Assembly: GCF_004917065.1 (NCBI RefSeq)
Contig: NZ_SSYA01000001.1
Coordinates: 636,547 to 700,546 of the forward strand
Length of the DNA stretch: 64,000 nt
Direction: 5' to 3'
Source: Geomonas ferrireducens
GTDB taxonomy: Bacteria; Desulfobacterota; Desulfuromonadia; Geobacterales; Geobacteraceae
The translations under genes and the position numbers were made by a program. Each line of letters begins with the position of its first letter. Position 1 is the first letter of the stretch. Below the pieces are notes generated by a model. The model was not told the DNA's origin, ran no database searches, and was given only the letters and a program-made list of their open reading frames with translations. This document shows, in pieces, positions 33,949 through 42,663 of this stretch.

Positions 33949-36228
33949 TCATGCGGCCGGTGTCGTCGAACGGTCGAGGATGTCCCGTACCTTCCGCAGC
34001 AACTCCGTAGGCTGAACCGGTTTCATGATGAGCTCGGTCTCCTCGGCCAGGGCGTCGCGGATGTCGATGAACTCCCTGGTGTAGCCGCTCGTGAACGCCA
34101 CGCGCATCGCCGGGTCGACCTTCCTGATCTCCTCACAGGCCTCCTTGCCGTTCATCCTGGGCATGATGAGGTCCATAAGCACAAGCGCGATGGTTCCCGG
34201 CGGCGCCCCCTGAAACTTCTCGATGGCATCCTCCCCGTCCTGCGCCAGGATGACCCGATACCCGTGGCCGGTCAGGATGCTGTCCAGGAGCTGACGCAGC
34301 GAGGGCTCGTCCTCCACGACCATGATCGTTTCCGTTCCCCGTCCGGGAGCATCCGGCTCCGCGGCGCTTTCCTCGGCAGCCCCTCCGATCCGGTACAGCG
34401 GCAGGTAGATCCTGAAGGTGGTCCCTACTCCCGGTTCGCTGTACACGTTGATGAAACCGTTATGCTGCTTGATGATGCCGTACACGATGGACATGCCGAG
34501 GCCGGTCCCCTTGCCGGGCTCCTTGGTGGTGAAGAAGGGCTCGAAGATCCTGGTCCTCGTCGTCTCGTCCATCCCGGCCCCGGTGTCCGAGACGGAAACG
34601 ACCGCGTAAGGACCGGGCGCGGGGTGCTCACCGGCCGATGTTCCGCTCTCCTCGATCATCTGCCGGTGGGTCTCGATGGTGACCACGCCGCCCCCCGGCA
34701 TGGCGTCACGGGCGTTGGTGACCAGGTTCATCAGGACCTGGTCGATCTGGCCGCTGTCGACCCTGACCGGCAGCGGCTCCGCGTTTACCGACGATCTGAG
34801 CTGGACATCCTCCCCGATGACCCGCGCCAGGAACTTCTGCACCTGCAGGATGATGTCGTTCAGGTTGGCAGGCTGCAGCCTCATCACCTGCTTGCGGCTG
34901 AAGGCGAGCAGGCTTGAGGTGAGCTGGGCGGCCCGGTCGGCGTACTCGAGGATGTGTTCGACCTTCTCCTTCTGCTCGGGAGCGAGGAGGCTGTCCCCTT
35001 TCAGCATGGCGCCGTACCCCATGATGACCATGAGGATGTTGTTGAAATCGTGGGCCACGCCCCCTGCGAGCTGCCCGATCGCCTCCATCTTCTGCGATTG
35101 CAGCAGCTGCTCCTCCAGCCGGTGCCGCTCCGTTATGTCTTCCTTGATGGTCACGTAGTGGGTGACGACCCCGTCCCTGGTGCGGACCGGCGAAACGGTG
35201 ACGCGCGTCCAGAGAAGCCGGCCGTCCCTGGTGCGGCTCGGCATCTCTCCCTGCCAGACCGTCCCCGAGGTGATGCAATCCCAGAGGGTCTGGTGGTCCG
35301 CCTCCTGCGCCTGCTCCGACAGCAGGATGTCCGCCTGCTTCCCTACCATCTCCTCCGCCGTATAGCCGCTCATCCGTGTGAAGCTCGGGTTCACGAACTC
35401 GACGACCCCGTTCTTCGCCGTGATGCGGATGGAAAGCGGGCTCTGCTCCACGACGTGATACAGCTTCTGTACCAGCTCCTCGGTCTGCCGGCGCTCCGTG
35501 AGGTCGTCGACGAGGGTGATCAGGTAATCCGGCTTTCCATGACCGTCGAGCGAAACCGAGGAGGTGAGCCGGCTCCAGCGCTCCCCCTGCGGCGTCGCCA
35601 CCGGGGCCTCCCGGACCACGAGCTGCCCGGGGTGGCCGAGCGGCTCGGCCGGGTCGAACCCGGGCAACCAGTCGCTCAGTTGCGCTCCCAGGAGCTCCGC
35701 TTCCGTTGCCCCCAGGAATTCCTGCAGTTTGCCGTTGGCCCGCAGTATGCGCCCCTCCAGTTCGAGGTGTGCAAGCCCAAGCCCCGCCTGCTCGAAGGTG
35801 CTCCGGAAGCGCCGCTCGCTCTCCACCAGCCGGCGCTGCGTCATGATCGATTCCAGCGCGTTGGAGAGCGTCAGGCGGATCTCGGTCTCGTTCCACGGCT
35901 TCTTGAAGTAGTAGTAGATCTGGCTGCGGTTGATGGCGTTGATGACGGCGTCGATGTCCGAATACCCGGTGAGGATCATGCGGATGCAGTCCGGATAGGC
36001 CGCCGCGACCTTCTCCAGGAACTCGGTCCCCGTCATGCCTGGCATGCGCTGGTCGGAAACCACAAGGGGGATGTCGTGCCCGGAAAGGAGCGCGAACGCC
36101 TCGTCGGTGGTCTCGGCGATGAACACCTCGTAGGTGTCGCGCAAAAGAGCACGCAGCGCCACGAGATTCGGCCGTTCGTCGTCGACGTAGAGGAGTCTCG
36201 GTTTGGCTGCAGGAGGTTTTTCGCTCAT
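33949..36228 (-). CDS. Soluble hybrid kinase: REC-PAS-PAS-HisKA-HATPase-REC
   Basis: A 759-residue cytoplasmic protein with receivers at both ends. N-terminal REC (about 8-125, acceptor Asp59 in VVSDQRMPGMTG; ends with the YYYFKKPWNETEI type common in Geobacter), PAS (140-250), PAS (255-368), His393 in [12 protein letters not shown], HATPase (about 490-615, DTGAGMDE and GTGLGMSIVYG) and C-terminal REC (about 635-755, Asp686 in LMDLIMPRMNG). Having no membrane helix, it is probably driven by its input receiver. It is the third gene of a minus-strand kinase operon, 13 bases after the 420-residue kinase, so phosphorelay inside the operon is likely. Confidence 0.9.
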   Translation of the reverse strand: MSEKPPAAKPRLLYVDDERPNLVALRALLRDTYEVFIAETTDEAFALLSGHDIPLVVSDQRMPGMTGTEFLEKVAAAYPDCIRMILTGYSDIDAVINAINRSQIYYYFKKPWNETEIRLTLSNALESIMTQRRLVESERRFRSTFEQAGLGLAHLELEGRILRANGKLQEFLGATEAELLGAQLSDWLPGFDPAEPLGHPGQLVVREAPVATPQGERWSRLTSSVSLDGHGKPDYLITLVDDLTERRQTEELVQKLYHVVEQSPLSIRITAKNGVVEFVNPSFTRMSGYTAEEMVGKQADILLSEQAQEADHQTLWDCITSGTVWQGEMPSRTRDGRLLWTRVTVSPVRTRDGVVTHYVTIKEDITERHRLEEQLLQSQKMEAIGQLAGGVAHDFNNILMVIMGYGAMLKGDSLLAPEQKEKVEHILEYADRAAQLTSSLLAFSRKQVMRLQPANLNDIILQVQKFLARVIGEDVQLRSSVNAEPLPVRVDSGQIDQVLMNLVTNARDAMPGGGVVTIETHRQMIEESGTSAGEHPAPGPYAVVSVSDTGAGMDETTRTRIFEPFFTTKEPGKGTGLGMSIVYGIIKQHNGFINVYSEPGVGTTFRIYLPLYRIGGAAEESAAEPDAPGRGTETIMVVEDEPSLRQLLDSILTGHGYRVILAQDGEDAIEKFQGAPPGTIALVLMDLIMPRMNGKEACEEIRKVDPAMRVAFTSGYTREFIDIRDALAEETELIMKPVQPTELLRKVRDILDRSTTPAA

Positions 36229-36241
36229 GGCGGCTCCTTTC

Positions 36242-37504
36242 TCAGGTTTCGAGCTGCGGCAGGATCACGCGGAATGCGCTCCCCTGCCCGGCGCGGCTCT
36301 CCACCTCGATGACGCCCTGGTGGTCGCGGACGATGCCGTGCGAGATGGAAAGCCCGAGGCCGACCCCCTTGCCGACTTCCTTGGTGGTGAAGAACGGTTC
36401 GAACAGGTGCGTCAGCACTGCGTCCGTCATGCCTGTCCCGCTGTCCGCGATCTCCACCACGGCGCAGCAACGTCCGTCGCGCTCCTCCATCCGGGTGCTG
36501 ACGCGGATGGTCTCGTCAACTTTTTCCGGTTTGGCAAGGATCGCGTCAACGGCGTTTGCCAGCAAATTCATGAACACCTGGTTCAGCCTGCCGGGCTGGC
36601 ACAGCCAGGGGGGGAGATCGTCGTAGTGCCGTTCGATGCGGATGCGGTCCTTGTAGGAGCCGTGCAAAAGCAGCAGGGCGGCGTCGAGGCACTCGTGCAG
36701 GTTCACGCTCTTTCGCTCCGCCTCATCCATACGGGAGAAGATCCTCAGGCTGCTCACGATCTCGGCGGCCCGGTTCGCGCCATAACAGGCGTTGTTCACG
36801 AGCTCATTCATGCTCTCGCGCAGTTCACCAAGCTCGTTGTCCCGGCACCACGTCTCGATGCGGCCGGTCACCTCATCGCATACCCCGCCCGGTAGGGCCT
36901 GGCAGAGCGCCATCAGCTCGTCGATCGGCGCCACGGTCTTTTTCAGCCCCTGTACGCTGGCGGCGATGAAGTTAAGGGGGTTGTTGAGTTCGTGTGCGAC
37001 CCCCGCGGTCAGAAGCCCCAGGGCCGCCATCTTCTCCGACTGCACCAGGTGCACCTGGGCGCGGGTCAGGTTCTCCAGAGTCCGCGCGAGTTCGGCATTT
37101 TGCCTTTGCAGCTCTCCACGCACCCGGGAGAGCTCGAGATGGGTCTCCACCCGGGCGAGCACTTCCTGCGCCTGGAACGGCTTGGTCACGTAATCAACGC
37201 CCCCCTCGTCGAAGGCACGCAGCTTGTCCGCAGTCTCCACCGCGGCGGAGACGAAGATCACCGGGATGGAGGCGAGTGCCGGGTCCCCTTTCAACGCGCG
37301 GCAGACCTCGAAACCGTTCATCTCCGGCATGTTTATGTCGAGCATGACCAAGTCCGGGGGCTGCAGCCGCGCCGCCTTGAGGGCCATGGAACCGTTGATG
37401 GCCCCCCGCACCTCGTACCCCTTCTCCTTCAGGATCGATTCCAGCAGCTGCAGGTTGGCCGGGGTGTCGTCGACGATCAGGATCATTGCCGTTTTTTCCG
37501 TCAT
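36242..37504 (-). CDS. REC-linked histidine kinase (REC-HisKA-HATPase)
   Basis: A 420-residue soluble kinase. Receiver at 5-122 with Asp56 ([12 protein letters not shown]) and Lys in YVTKPF, a coiled coil ([22 protein letters not shown]), then the phosphorylatable His171 in [14 protein letters not shown], and a HATPase domain (about 290-418) with ADSGTGMTD and [15 protein letters not shown]. The start overlaps the stop of the SBP-type kinase by four bases (ATGA). Without a sensing domain, it most likely takes phosphate from that kinase's receiver and signals on through its own core. Confidence 0.92.
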   Translation of the reverse strand: MTEKTAMILIVDDTPANLQLLESILKEKGYEVRGAINGSMALKAARLQPPDLVMLDINMPEMNGFEVCRALKGDPALASIPVIFVSAAVETADKLRAFDEGGVDYVTKPFQAQEVLARVETHLELSRVRGELQRQNAELARTLENLTRAQVHLVQSEKMAALGLLTAGVAHELNNPLNFIAASVQGLKKTVAPIDELMALCQALPGGVCDEVTGRIETWCRDNELGELRESMNELVNNACYGANRAAEIVSSLRIFSRMDEAERKSVNLHECLDAALLLLHGSYKDRIRIERHYDDLPPWLCQPGRLNQVFMNLLANAVDAILAKPEKVDETIRVSTRMEERDGRCCAVVEIADSGTGMTDAVLTHLFEPFFTTKEVGKGVGLGLSISHGIVRDHQGVIEVESRAGQGSAFRVILPQLET

Positions 37505-40029
37505 ACCGTGTCCGCCTCTCTACCCGAAACCGCAGGTTCCCCGACCTGCCCCGGCGTTTGCAGGAGCACCTCCTCGATCAGATCGAAACGGTACCCTTCA
37601 GCATGGTCGCGCAGGCGGTCGGCCACCCCGGGCGCGCTCTCGCTGATGCATCCAAGCAGGGAAAGGATGCGCCCGCGGTCCAGCTCCCGCGCCGCGGCGA
37701 TCAGTTCGGAGCGCACCTCATTGGGAAGGAGCGCCACCGCCTCGGCCATCCCCGCATCCGACAAGACGCCTTCCCCGCTTGCGACCGGGGCGCCCTCCTC
37801 GTCTTCATACTCGAACTCGACCGGAAGCAGCCGGCCCACCTTCTCGAAAAGCTCCTCCTCGCGAAACGGCTTGCGCAGGAAATCGTCGACCCCCGCCGCC
37901 ATGACTTCCCGCAACTGCTCCTCGAAGACGCTGGCCGAAACGGCTATGATGGGGACGTCCTTCCCCTCGGGCAGGGCGCGTATGCGCCTGGTCGCCTCGC
38001 GCCCGTCCATGACCGGCATCACCACGTCCATGAAAACGAGGTCCGGCGTATGGGAGGCGAACGCTTCGATGCCGCTTTGCCCGTCCTTCGCCTCGATGAC
38101 GCTGAACCCCGCCGGGGTGAGCATCTTCACCAGGATCTCCCGGTTCGTTTCGCGGTCGTCCACCACTAAAAGCAGCCAGGTCCGCTTTCCCGGCTTCAGG
38201 CGCAGCACCCGGCGCGGCTGCCCGGCAGGCACCGGAGCGGGCGCCTGCTCCGCCTCGACCACGGGAAGGGTCACGCGGAAACATGCGCCGTGCCCCGCTT
38301 CGCTGGAAACCGACAACTCCCCTCCCATGAGCCGTGCGTACTCGCGGCTGATCGGGAGTCCGAGCCCGGTCCCTCCCTGGGTCCTCCGGCCGACGTCCGC
38401 CTGCTCGAAGAGGCCGAAGACGTGCTGGATGTCCTCCGGAGCCACGCCGGGTCCGGTATCTTCCACCTCCACTTCCACGAACTGGCGGCCGTCACGCATG
38501 CCCCCCCGCGTGCGCAGCGCGACCCACCCCTGGTCGGTGAACTTCACCGCGTTTCCCACCAGGTTGATGACGATCTGGCGCAGCTTCCCCGCATCCCCAA
38601 GCACGTAGCGCGGCGTATCCGGATGTACGTCGAGCATGAGCTGCAACTCCTTGGAAGCCGCCTTGGGAGAGAAAACCTCCACCACATCCTGCAGCACTCC
38701 GGGCAGATCGAAAGGGAGCGCCTCAACGCTCATGCGCCCCGATTCGATCTTGGCCATATCGAGCACGTCGTTGATCAGGGCCAGGAGGTGCTCGCCGGAG
38801 CGGTTGACCGTCTTTAGGTTGCGCCGGTTCGCCGGCGAGAGGTTGGGGTCGTGCAGGACGATCTGGCTGAACCCGAGTACCGCGTTCAGCGGAGTTCTGA
38901 TTTCATGGCTCATGTTGGCGAGGAACAGCGACTTCGCGCGGTTGGCCGCCTCGGCCCCCTCCTTGGCAAGGGCCAGTTCGTCCAGGGCGTTACACAGCTG
39001 CTGGTTCGCCTGCCGCAACGAACTGGTACGCTCGTCGATGCGCTGCTCCATCTCCCGGTTGATCTGTTGCAGCTCCCTGGTCCGTACGTTCACCTGCTGT
39101 TTCAGGACGACCCCGCCAACCAGGCTCATGATCAGTGCGGCGCCCAGCACCCCTCCGAGGAGCGGCAGCCAGGCCGGGAGGTTGAAGTGCACCTCTTCCG
39201 AGGTCCACCGCTTCAGCGTGGCGTAGTACGCGGACTGCGGATCCTTTTTCATCGCGGTCAGGTGGCCGTCGATGACCTCCAAAAGCTGCAGCGGCCCTGC
39301 GGCGTCCTTTCGGGCCGCGAAGCAGTAAGGGGCCGGGTCGAACATGATCGGGGTATCCTCCAATCCCGATTTCCTGGCGAACATCAACCCGTAATAGCGG
39401 TTGGTGACCCCGGCATCGACCTTGCCCGAGGCGATCATCTCGAATTCCGTCTTGTAGTTCGAGACCGGCACCTGGGTGATCTTCAAGCCGAAGCTCTTCG
39501 CCTGCCGGTCCAGGGTTTCCAGCTGGATGGTCTTCTCAAGGCCCGCCACGCGCTTGCCGTTCAGGTCCAGTATCGACTGGATGCCGCTTCCCTTGCGGGC
39601 ATAGACCTGCGACCAACCGGAAAGGACGGCTACCTTGTTGAAGGAATAGACCTTCTCGCGCTCCGCCGTGTATGCGACATCCGGCATCAGGTCTATTTCG
39701 CCTTTTTGCAGGCGCTCGAGCCCTTGGCTCCAAGACCCGGTCACGTACTTAAGCTGCCACCCCTCCCTTGCGGCTATGTGCTCGATGATGTCGACGAAGA
39801 TCCCCGCAGGCTTACCGGCGGCCGAGACGAAAATCTTCGGGGGGTTATCGTAGATGCCGACGGAGACGGTTCTGGAAGAGGCGAGGACGGCGGTAGGGAC
39901 AAGGCAAGACAACAGCAAGACGAGACTGAAGATAAGGAGCGGGAAAACGAAGATGAAGAAGCGGGCAAAGGATGAAGGCAGGTGTCCCTGGTCATGCCAG
40001 GATCCCTTCGAGTTCATGGGTAACCTCAT
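37501..40029 (-). CDS. Hybrid kinase with periplasmic amino-acid-binding-type sensor (SBP_bac_3-HisKA-HATPase-REC)
   Basis: An EvgS/BvgS-like plan with one binding domain. After a signal/anchor helix ([20 protein letters not shown]), a family-3 solute-binding fold spans about 45-280 ([52 protein letters not shown]). A membrane helix ([20 protein letters not shown]) and coiled coil lead to HisKA ([19 protein letters not shown]), HATPase ([24 protein letters not shown]) and a receiver ([12 protein letters not shown]). The C-terminal ~75 residues are helical like an HPt domain but lack the HxxKG motif. First gene of the three-kinase operon. The frame opens at GTG 40068; ATG 40029 or 40017 give a more normal signal sequence. 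Confidence 0.88.
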   Translation of the reverse strand: MRLPMNSKGSWHDQGHLPSSFARFFIFVFPLLIFSLVLLLSCLVPTAVLASSRTVSVGIYDNPPKIFVSAAGKPAGIFVDIIEHIAAREGWQLKYVTGSWSQGLERLQKGEIDLMPDVAYTAEREKVYSFNKVAVLSGWSQVYARKGSGIQSILDLNGKRVAGLEKTIQLETLDRQAKSFGLKITQVPVSNYKTEFEMIASGKVDAGVTNRYYGLMFARKSGLEDTPIMFDPAPYCFAARKDAAGPLQLLEVIDGHLTAMKKDPQSAYYATLKRWTSEEVHFNLPAWLPLLGGVLGAALIMSLVGGVVLKQQVNVRTRELQQINREMEQRIDERTSSLRQANQQLCNALDELALAKEGAEAANRAKSLFLANMSHEIRTPLNAVLGFSQIVLHDPNLSPANRRNLKTVNRSGEHLLALINDVLDMAKIESGRMSVEALPFDLPGVLQDVVEVFSPKAASKELQLMLDVHPDTPRYVLGDAGKLRQIVINLVGNAVKFTDQGWVALRTRGGMRDGRQFVEVEVEDTGPGVAPEDIQHVFGLFEQADVGRRTQGGTGLGLPISREYARLMGGELSVSSEAGHGACFRVTLPVVEAEQAPAPVPAGQPRRVLRLKPGKRTWLLLVVDDRETNREILVKMLTPAGFSVIEAKDGQSGIEAFASHTPDLVFMDVVMPVMDGREATRRIRALPEGKDVPIIAVSASVFEEQLREVMAAGVDDFLRKPFREEELFEKVGRLLPVEFEYEDEEGAPVASGEGVLSDAGMAEAVALLPNEVRSELIAAARELDRGRILSLLGCISESAPGVADRLRDHAEGYRFDLIEEVLLQTPGQVGEPAVSGREADTV

Positions 40030-40229
40030 AGCAGCACAGGTTCCGAAGTCTGCCGCATGACGGCCCACGCGTCGGGCGGGCAGCTATTTTGACAGTACTT
40101 CCTGTGACAACACAGTTCCGCAGCCTCTCTTAAAGAGCCGTTAATATAGTGCAATCCTCGAGACAATACAATGAAGTAGCTATTGCGATAAACGCAGGTA
40201 AGAATTCGATTTCCCTTACCGTGACCGAT

Positions 40230-42389
40230 TTAAAGCAGGGACTCCAGCACTGACGCCATCGCCTGCGCGTCGAAAGGCTTGTGCAGGGCCTTCAAGAAAC
40301 CGTAGTCGCGGAAGTTCGCCATGACCGGGTCGTTGGAGTAGCCGCTCATCACGACCAGGCGCGCTTTCGGATCGAGGGAGAGGATCTGCTGCGCCGCGTC
40401 CTTCCCCCCCATCCCACCGGGTATGGTGAGGTCCACCAGCACCGCAGAGAAGGGAGCCCCCTCCTGCAGCGCCGCCCGGTACAATTCCACCGCGTCGCCG
40501 CCGTCGGCGCAGGTCACCACCCGGTGCCCTAGATGCCCTAGCATCCCCGCCGCCAACTGCCGGATCACCTCCTCGTCGTCCATCACCAGCAGGGAAAGCG
40601 CGGCGGGAGGCACCTGGCTGACGCGCGTCACCTCGGGTGCTTGTTCCTCACCGCTCGCCCCCAACGAGGGCAGATAGACGGTGAAGGTCGTACCATCGCC
40701 TTTTTGAGAATCGACGCTCACGCTGCCGCCGTGCCTTTTGACGATGGAGTAGACCGAGGCGAGCCCCAGCCCCTTCCCCTGCGGTTTGGTGGTGAAGTAG
40801 GGATCGAAAACCTTCTGGAGGTCCTCCTGCGGGATGCCGCCCCCCTCATCGGAGAACGCGATGCTCACGTACGGCCCGGGCGGGAGCTTCTGCCAGTTGT
40901 TCGCCTCGAGAAGGTGGTCGCGGGCGGTGATGACGAGCAGCCCCCCCTCGGGCATCGCCTGCACGGCGTTCATGATGATGTTGCTGAAAGCCTGGCACAT
41001 CTGTCCCGCATCGGCCTCCACGGCGCTCAGCGCCGCCGGGACGTCGACGATCCCTTTCACGTTGGAACCGCTCAGGGTGAGCGAGACGGCCTCGTCCACC
41101 AGCACGCCCACCGAGGTGACCGCCCGGACCGGCGCTCCGCCGCGTGCGAAGGTGAGCAGTTGCTTGGCAAGGTCTCCCGCACGCAGCGACGCGCGCTCCG
41201 CCGCCTCTAAAAGGGGCTGGGAGCGGTGCTCCGGCTCCAGTTGCATCCTCGCAAAGGAGAGGTTACCCATGATGCCGGTCAGGATGTTGTTGAAATCATG
41301 CGCGATGCCGCCGGCTAAGATGCCGAGGGATTCCAGTTTCTCCATCTTGAGCCGCTCGTCCTCCATCGCCTTCAGCGCCTGCTCCGCCTCCCTGCTGCGG
41401 TCCCACTCGCGGTTGAAAACCTGCGTGAGCGTCGTCGTCATGATCATGAAGACAAGCACGAAGAGGACCCCGCGATAGAGGTCGTTGTACCAGTTGGCAA
41501 GGTAATCGGCCGTGGACATGGCGACGAAGACGTAGAGCGGCTGCGGTAGCGCGATCTTTCGGAAGGAGAAGACCCGCTCCACCCCGTCCACGCTGCTCTT
41601 CGTGCGGTAGGTCCCCATGCTCTCCCCCTTGGCGAGCAGCGACCTGAACCGGTTGGAAGTGACCTTGATCTCGGAGCCGCCGGGGGAGCGGTTCAATTTG
41701 GGGTAGCGCGCCACGACGCTCAAGTCCGACGCCACCAGCGACAACAGCCCCTGTTTGCCGATATTGAGCTTGGAGAAAGTATGGGACAGGTAGTCGAGGG
41801 ACACCCCGGCATAGGCAAGCCCTGCGAAGGAGCCGTCCGGAGCGTTCACGCGCCGGGCAAGGACGATCATCCATTTACCGGAGATGCCGCCGATGAGCGG
41901 CTTGGAGATGACGAGCCCCGCGTCGGGGGTCTGGCGCAGGTATATGAAGTAGTCGCGATGGGCGAGGCTTTTCGTGGTTGCCGGCGTGACATTGGGACCG
42001 TATAAAGCGACCCCCGCCACATCGCTAGCTCGGAGCGAAACCAGTTCCGGGAGCCGGGCCTGCTGCCGAACTATGAAGCGGCTGAGGGCAGCGGAATCCA
42101 CCCGCCCGGCCCCGAGCTGCCGTTCGTACTCGTCGCAGACCGCCTGCAACGATATGTCTATCTTGGAGAAGATGCCGGAGATGTTCTCGTCGAGCACCCG
42201 GGCAAGGTTCTGCGTCGTGACGCTTGCCCGCTCCGTGTACACGTCGCGGCTTTTCATCAAGGCGAACGAGACCATCCCGGCAACGACTATGTTCAGCACC
42301 ACCACCCCGGCGAACAGGTGCCGTTTCAGAACATTGACCGATCTGCCGAGTGCTGTGTCAGTCTTAGCTTTTCCCTTTGCCATTAACAT
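40230..42389 (-). CDS. Hybrid sensor kinase: Cache-HisKA-HATPase-REC
   Basis: A 719-residue membrane kinase. Basic N-terminus, helix (FAGVVVLNIVVAGMVSFAL), periplasmic Cache domain (about 45-290; SLAHRDYFIYLRQTPDAGLVIS and MIVLARRVNAPDGSFAGLAYAGV are typical double-Cache segments), helix (LYRGVLFVLVFMIMTTTLTQV), HisKA with GGIAHDFNNILTG, HATPase with DEGGGIPQED and GKGLGLASVYSIV, and a C-terminal receiver with VLVDLTIPGGMGG. The acceptor motif IPGGMGG has one residue more than the usual MPxMxG. It stands alone, about 160 bases upstream (in the minus direction) of the three-kinase operon and divergent from the next kinase; no output regulator is adjacent. Confidence 0.9.
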   Translation of the reverse strand: MLMAKGKAKTDTALGRSVNVLKRHLFAGVVVLNIVVAGMVSFALMKSRDVYTERASVTTQNLARVLDENISGIFSKIDISLQAVCDEYERQLGAGRVDSAALSRFIVRQQARLPELVSLRASDVAGVALYGPNVTPATTKSLAHRDYFIYLRQTPDAGLVISKPLIGGISGKWMIVLARRVNAPDGSFAGLAYAGVSLDYLSHTFSKLNIGKQGLLSLVASDLSVVARYPKLNRSPGGSEIKVTSNRFRSLLAKGESMGTYRTKSSVDGVERVFSFRKIALPQPLYVFVAMSTADYLANWYNDLYRGVLFVLVFMIMTTTLTQVFNREWDRSREAEQALKAMEDERLKMEKLESLGILAGGIAHDFNNILTGIMGNLSFARMQLEPEHRSQPLLEAAERASLRAGDLAKQLLTFARGGAPVRAVTSVGVLVDEAVSLTLSGSNVKGIVDVPAALSAVEADAGQMCQAFSNIIMNAVQAMPEGGLLVITARDHLLEANNWQKLPPGPYVSIAFSDEGGGIPQEDLQKVFDPYFTTKPQGKGLGLASVYSIVKRHGGSVSVDSQKGDGTTFTVYLPSLGASGEEQAPEVTRVSQVPPAALSLLVMDDEEVIRQLAAGMLGHLGHRVVTCADGGDAVELYRAALQEGAPFSAVLVDLTIPGGMGGKDAAQQILSLDPKARLVVMSGYSNDPVMANFRDYGFLKALHKPFDAQAMASVLESLL

Positions 42390-42663
42390 GGAGGCGGATG
42401 TCAGCTCCTATGATATTGGTTCCGTATATGTTCCAGACAGTTTGCTTCATTTTGTCAGTATGGCAATAGCTGGAATTAAAATTCTCGGGTAAAACATGCG
42501 CTCTGTAGTATGTCGATCCGGCTCAAGAAAGCACACAGAGATAAAACATGTGACGGGTCGGCGTCGGGGCGCAAAACCTTTGACTGATTTAGCTGCACTC
42601 CGGGAAAGGACTGCTATATTGAGTAAGGTTTTTTAATTCCAATCTCCGCGGACATGAGGCTTC

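Noticed and set aside
37501..37730. Functional HPt domain at the C-terminus of the SBP-type hybrid kinase
   Set aside because: The helical tail lacks the HxxKG phosphoryl-His motif.
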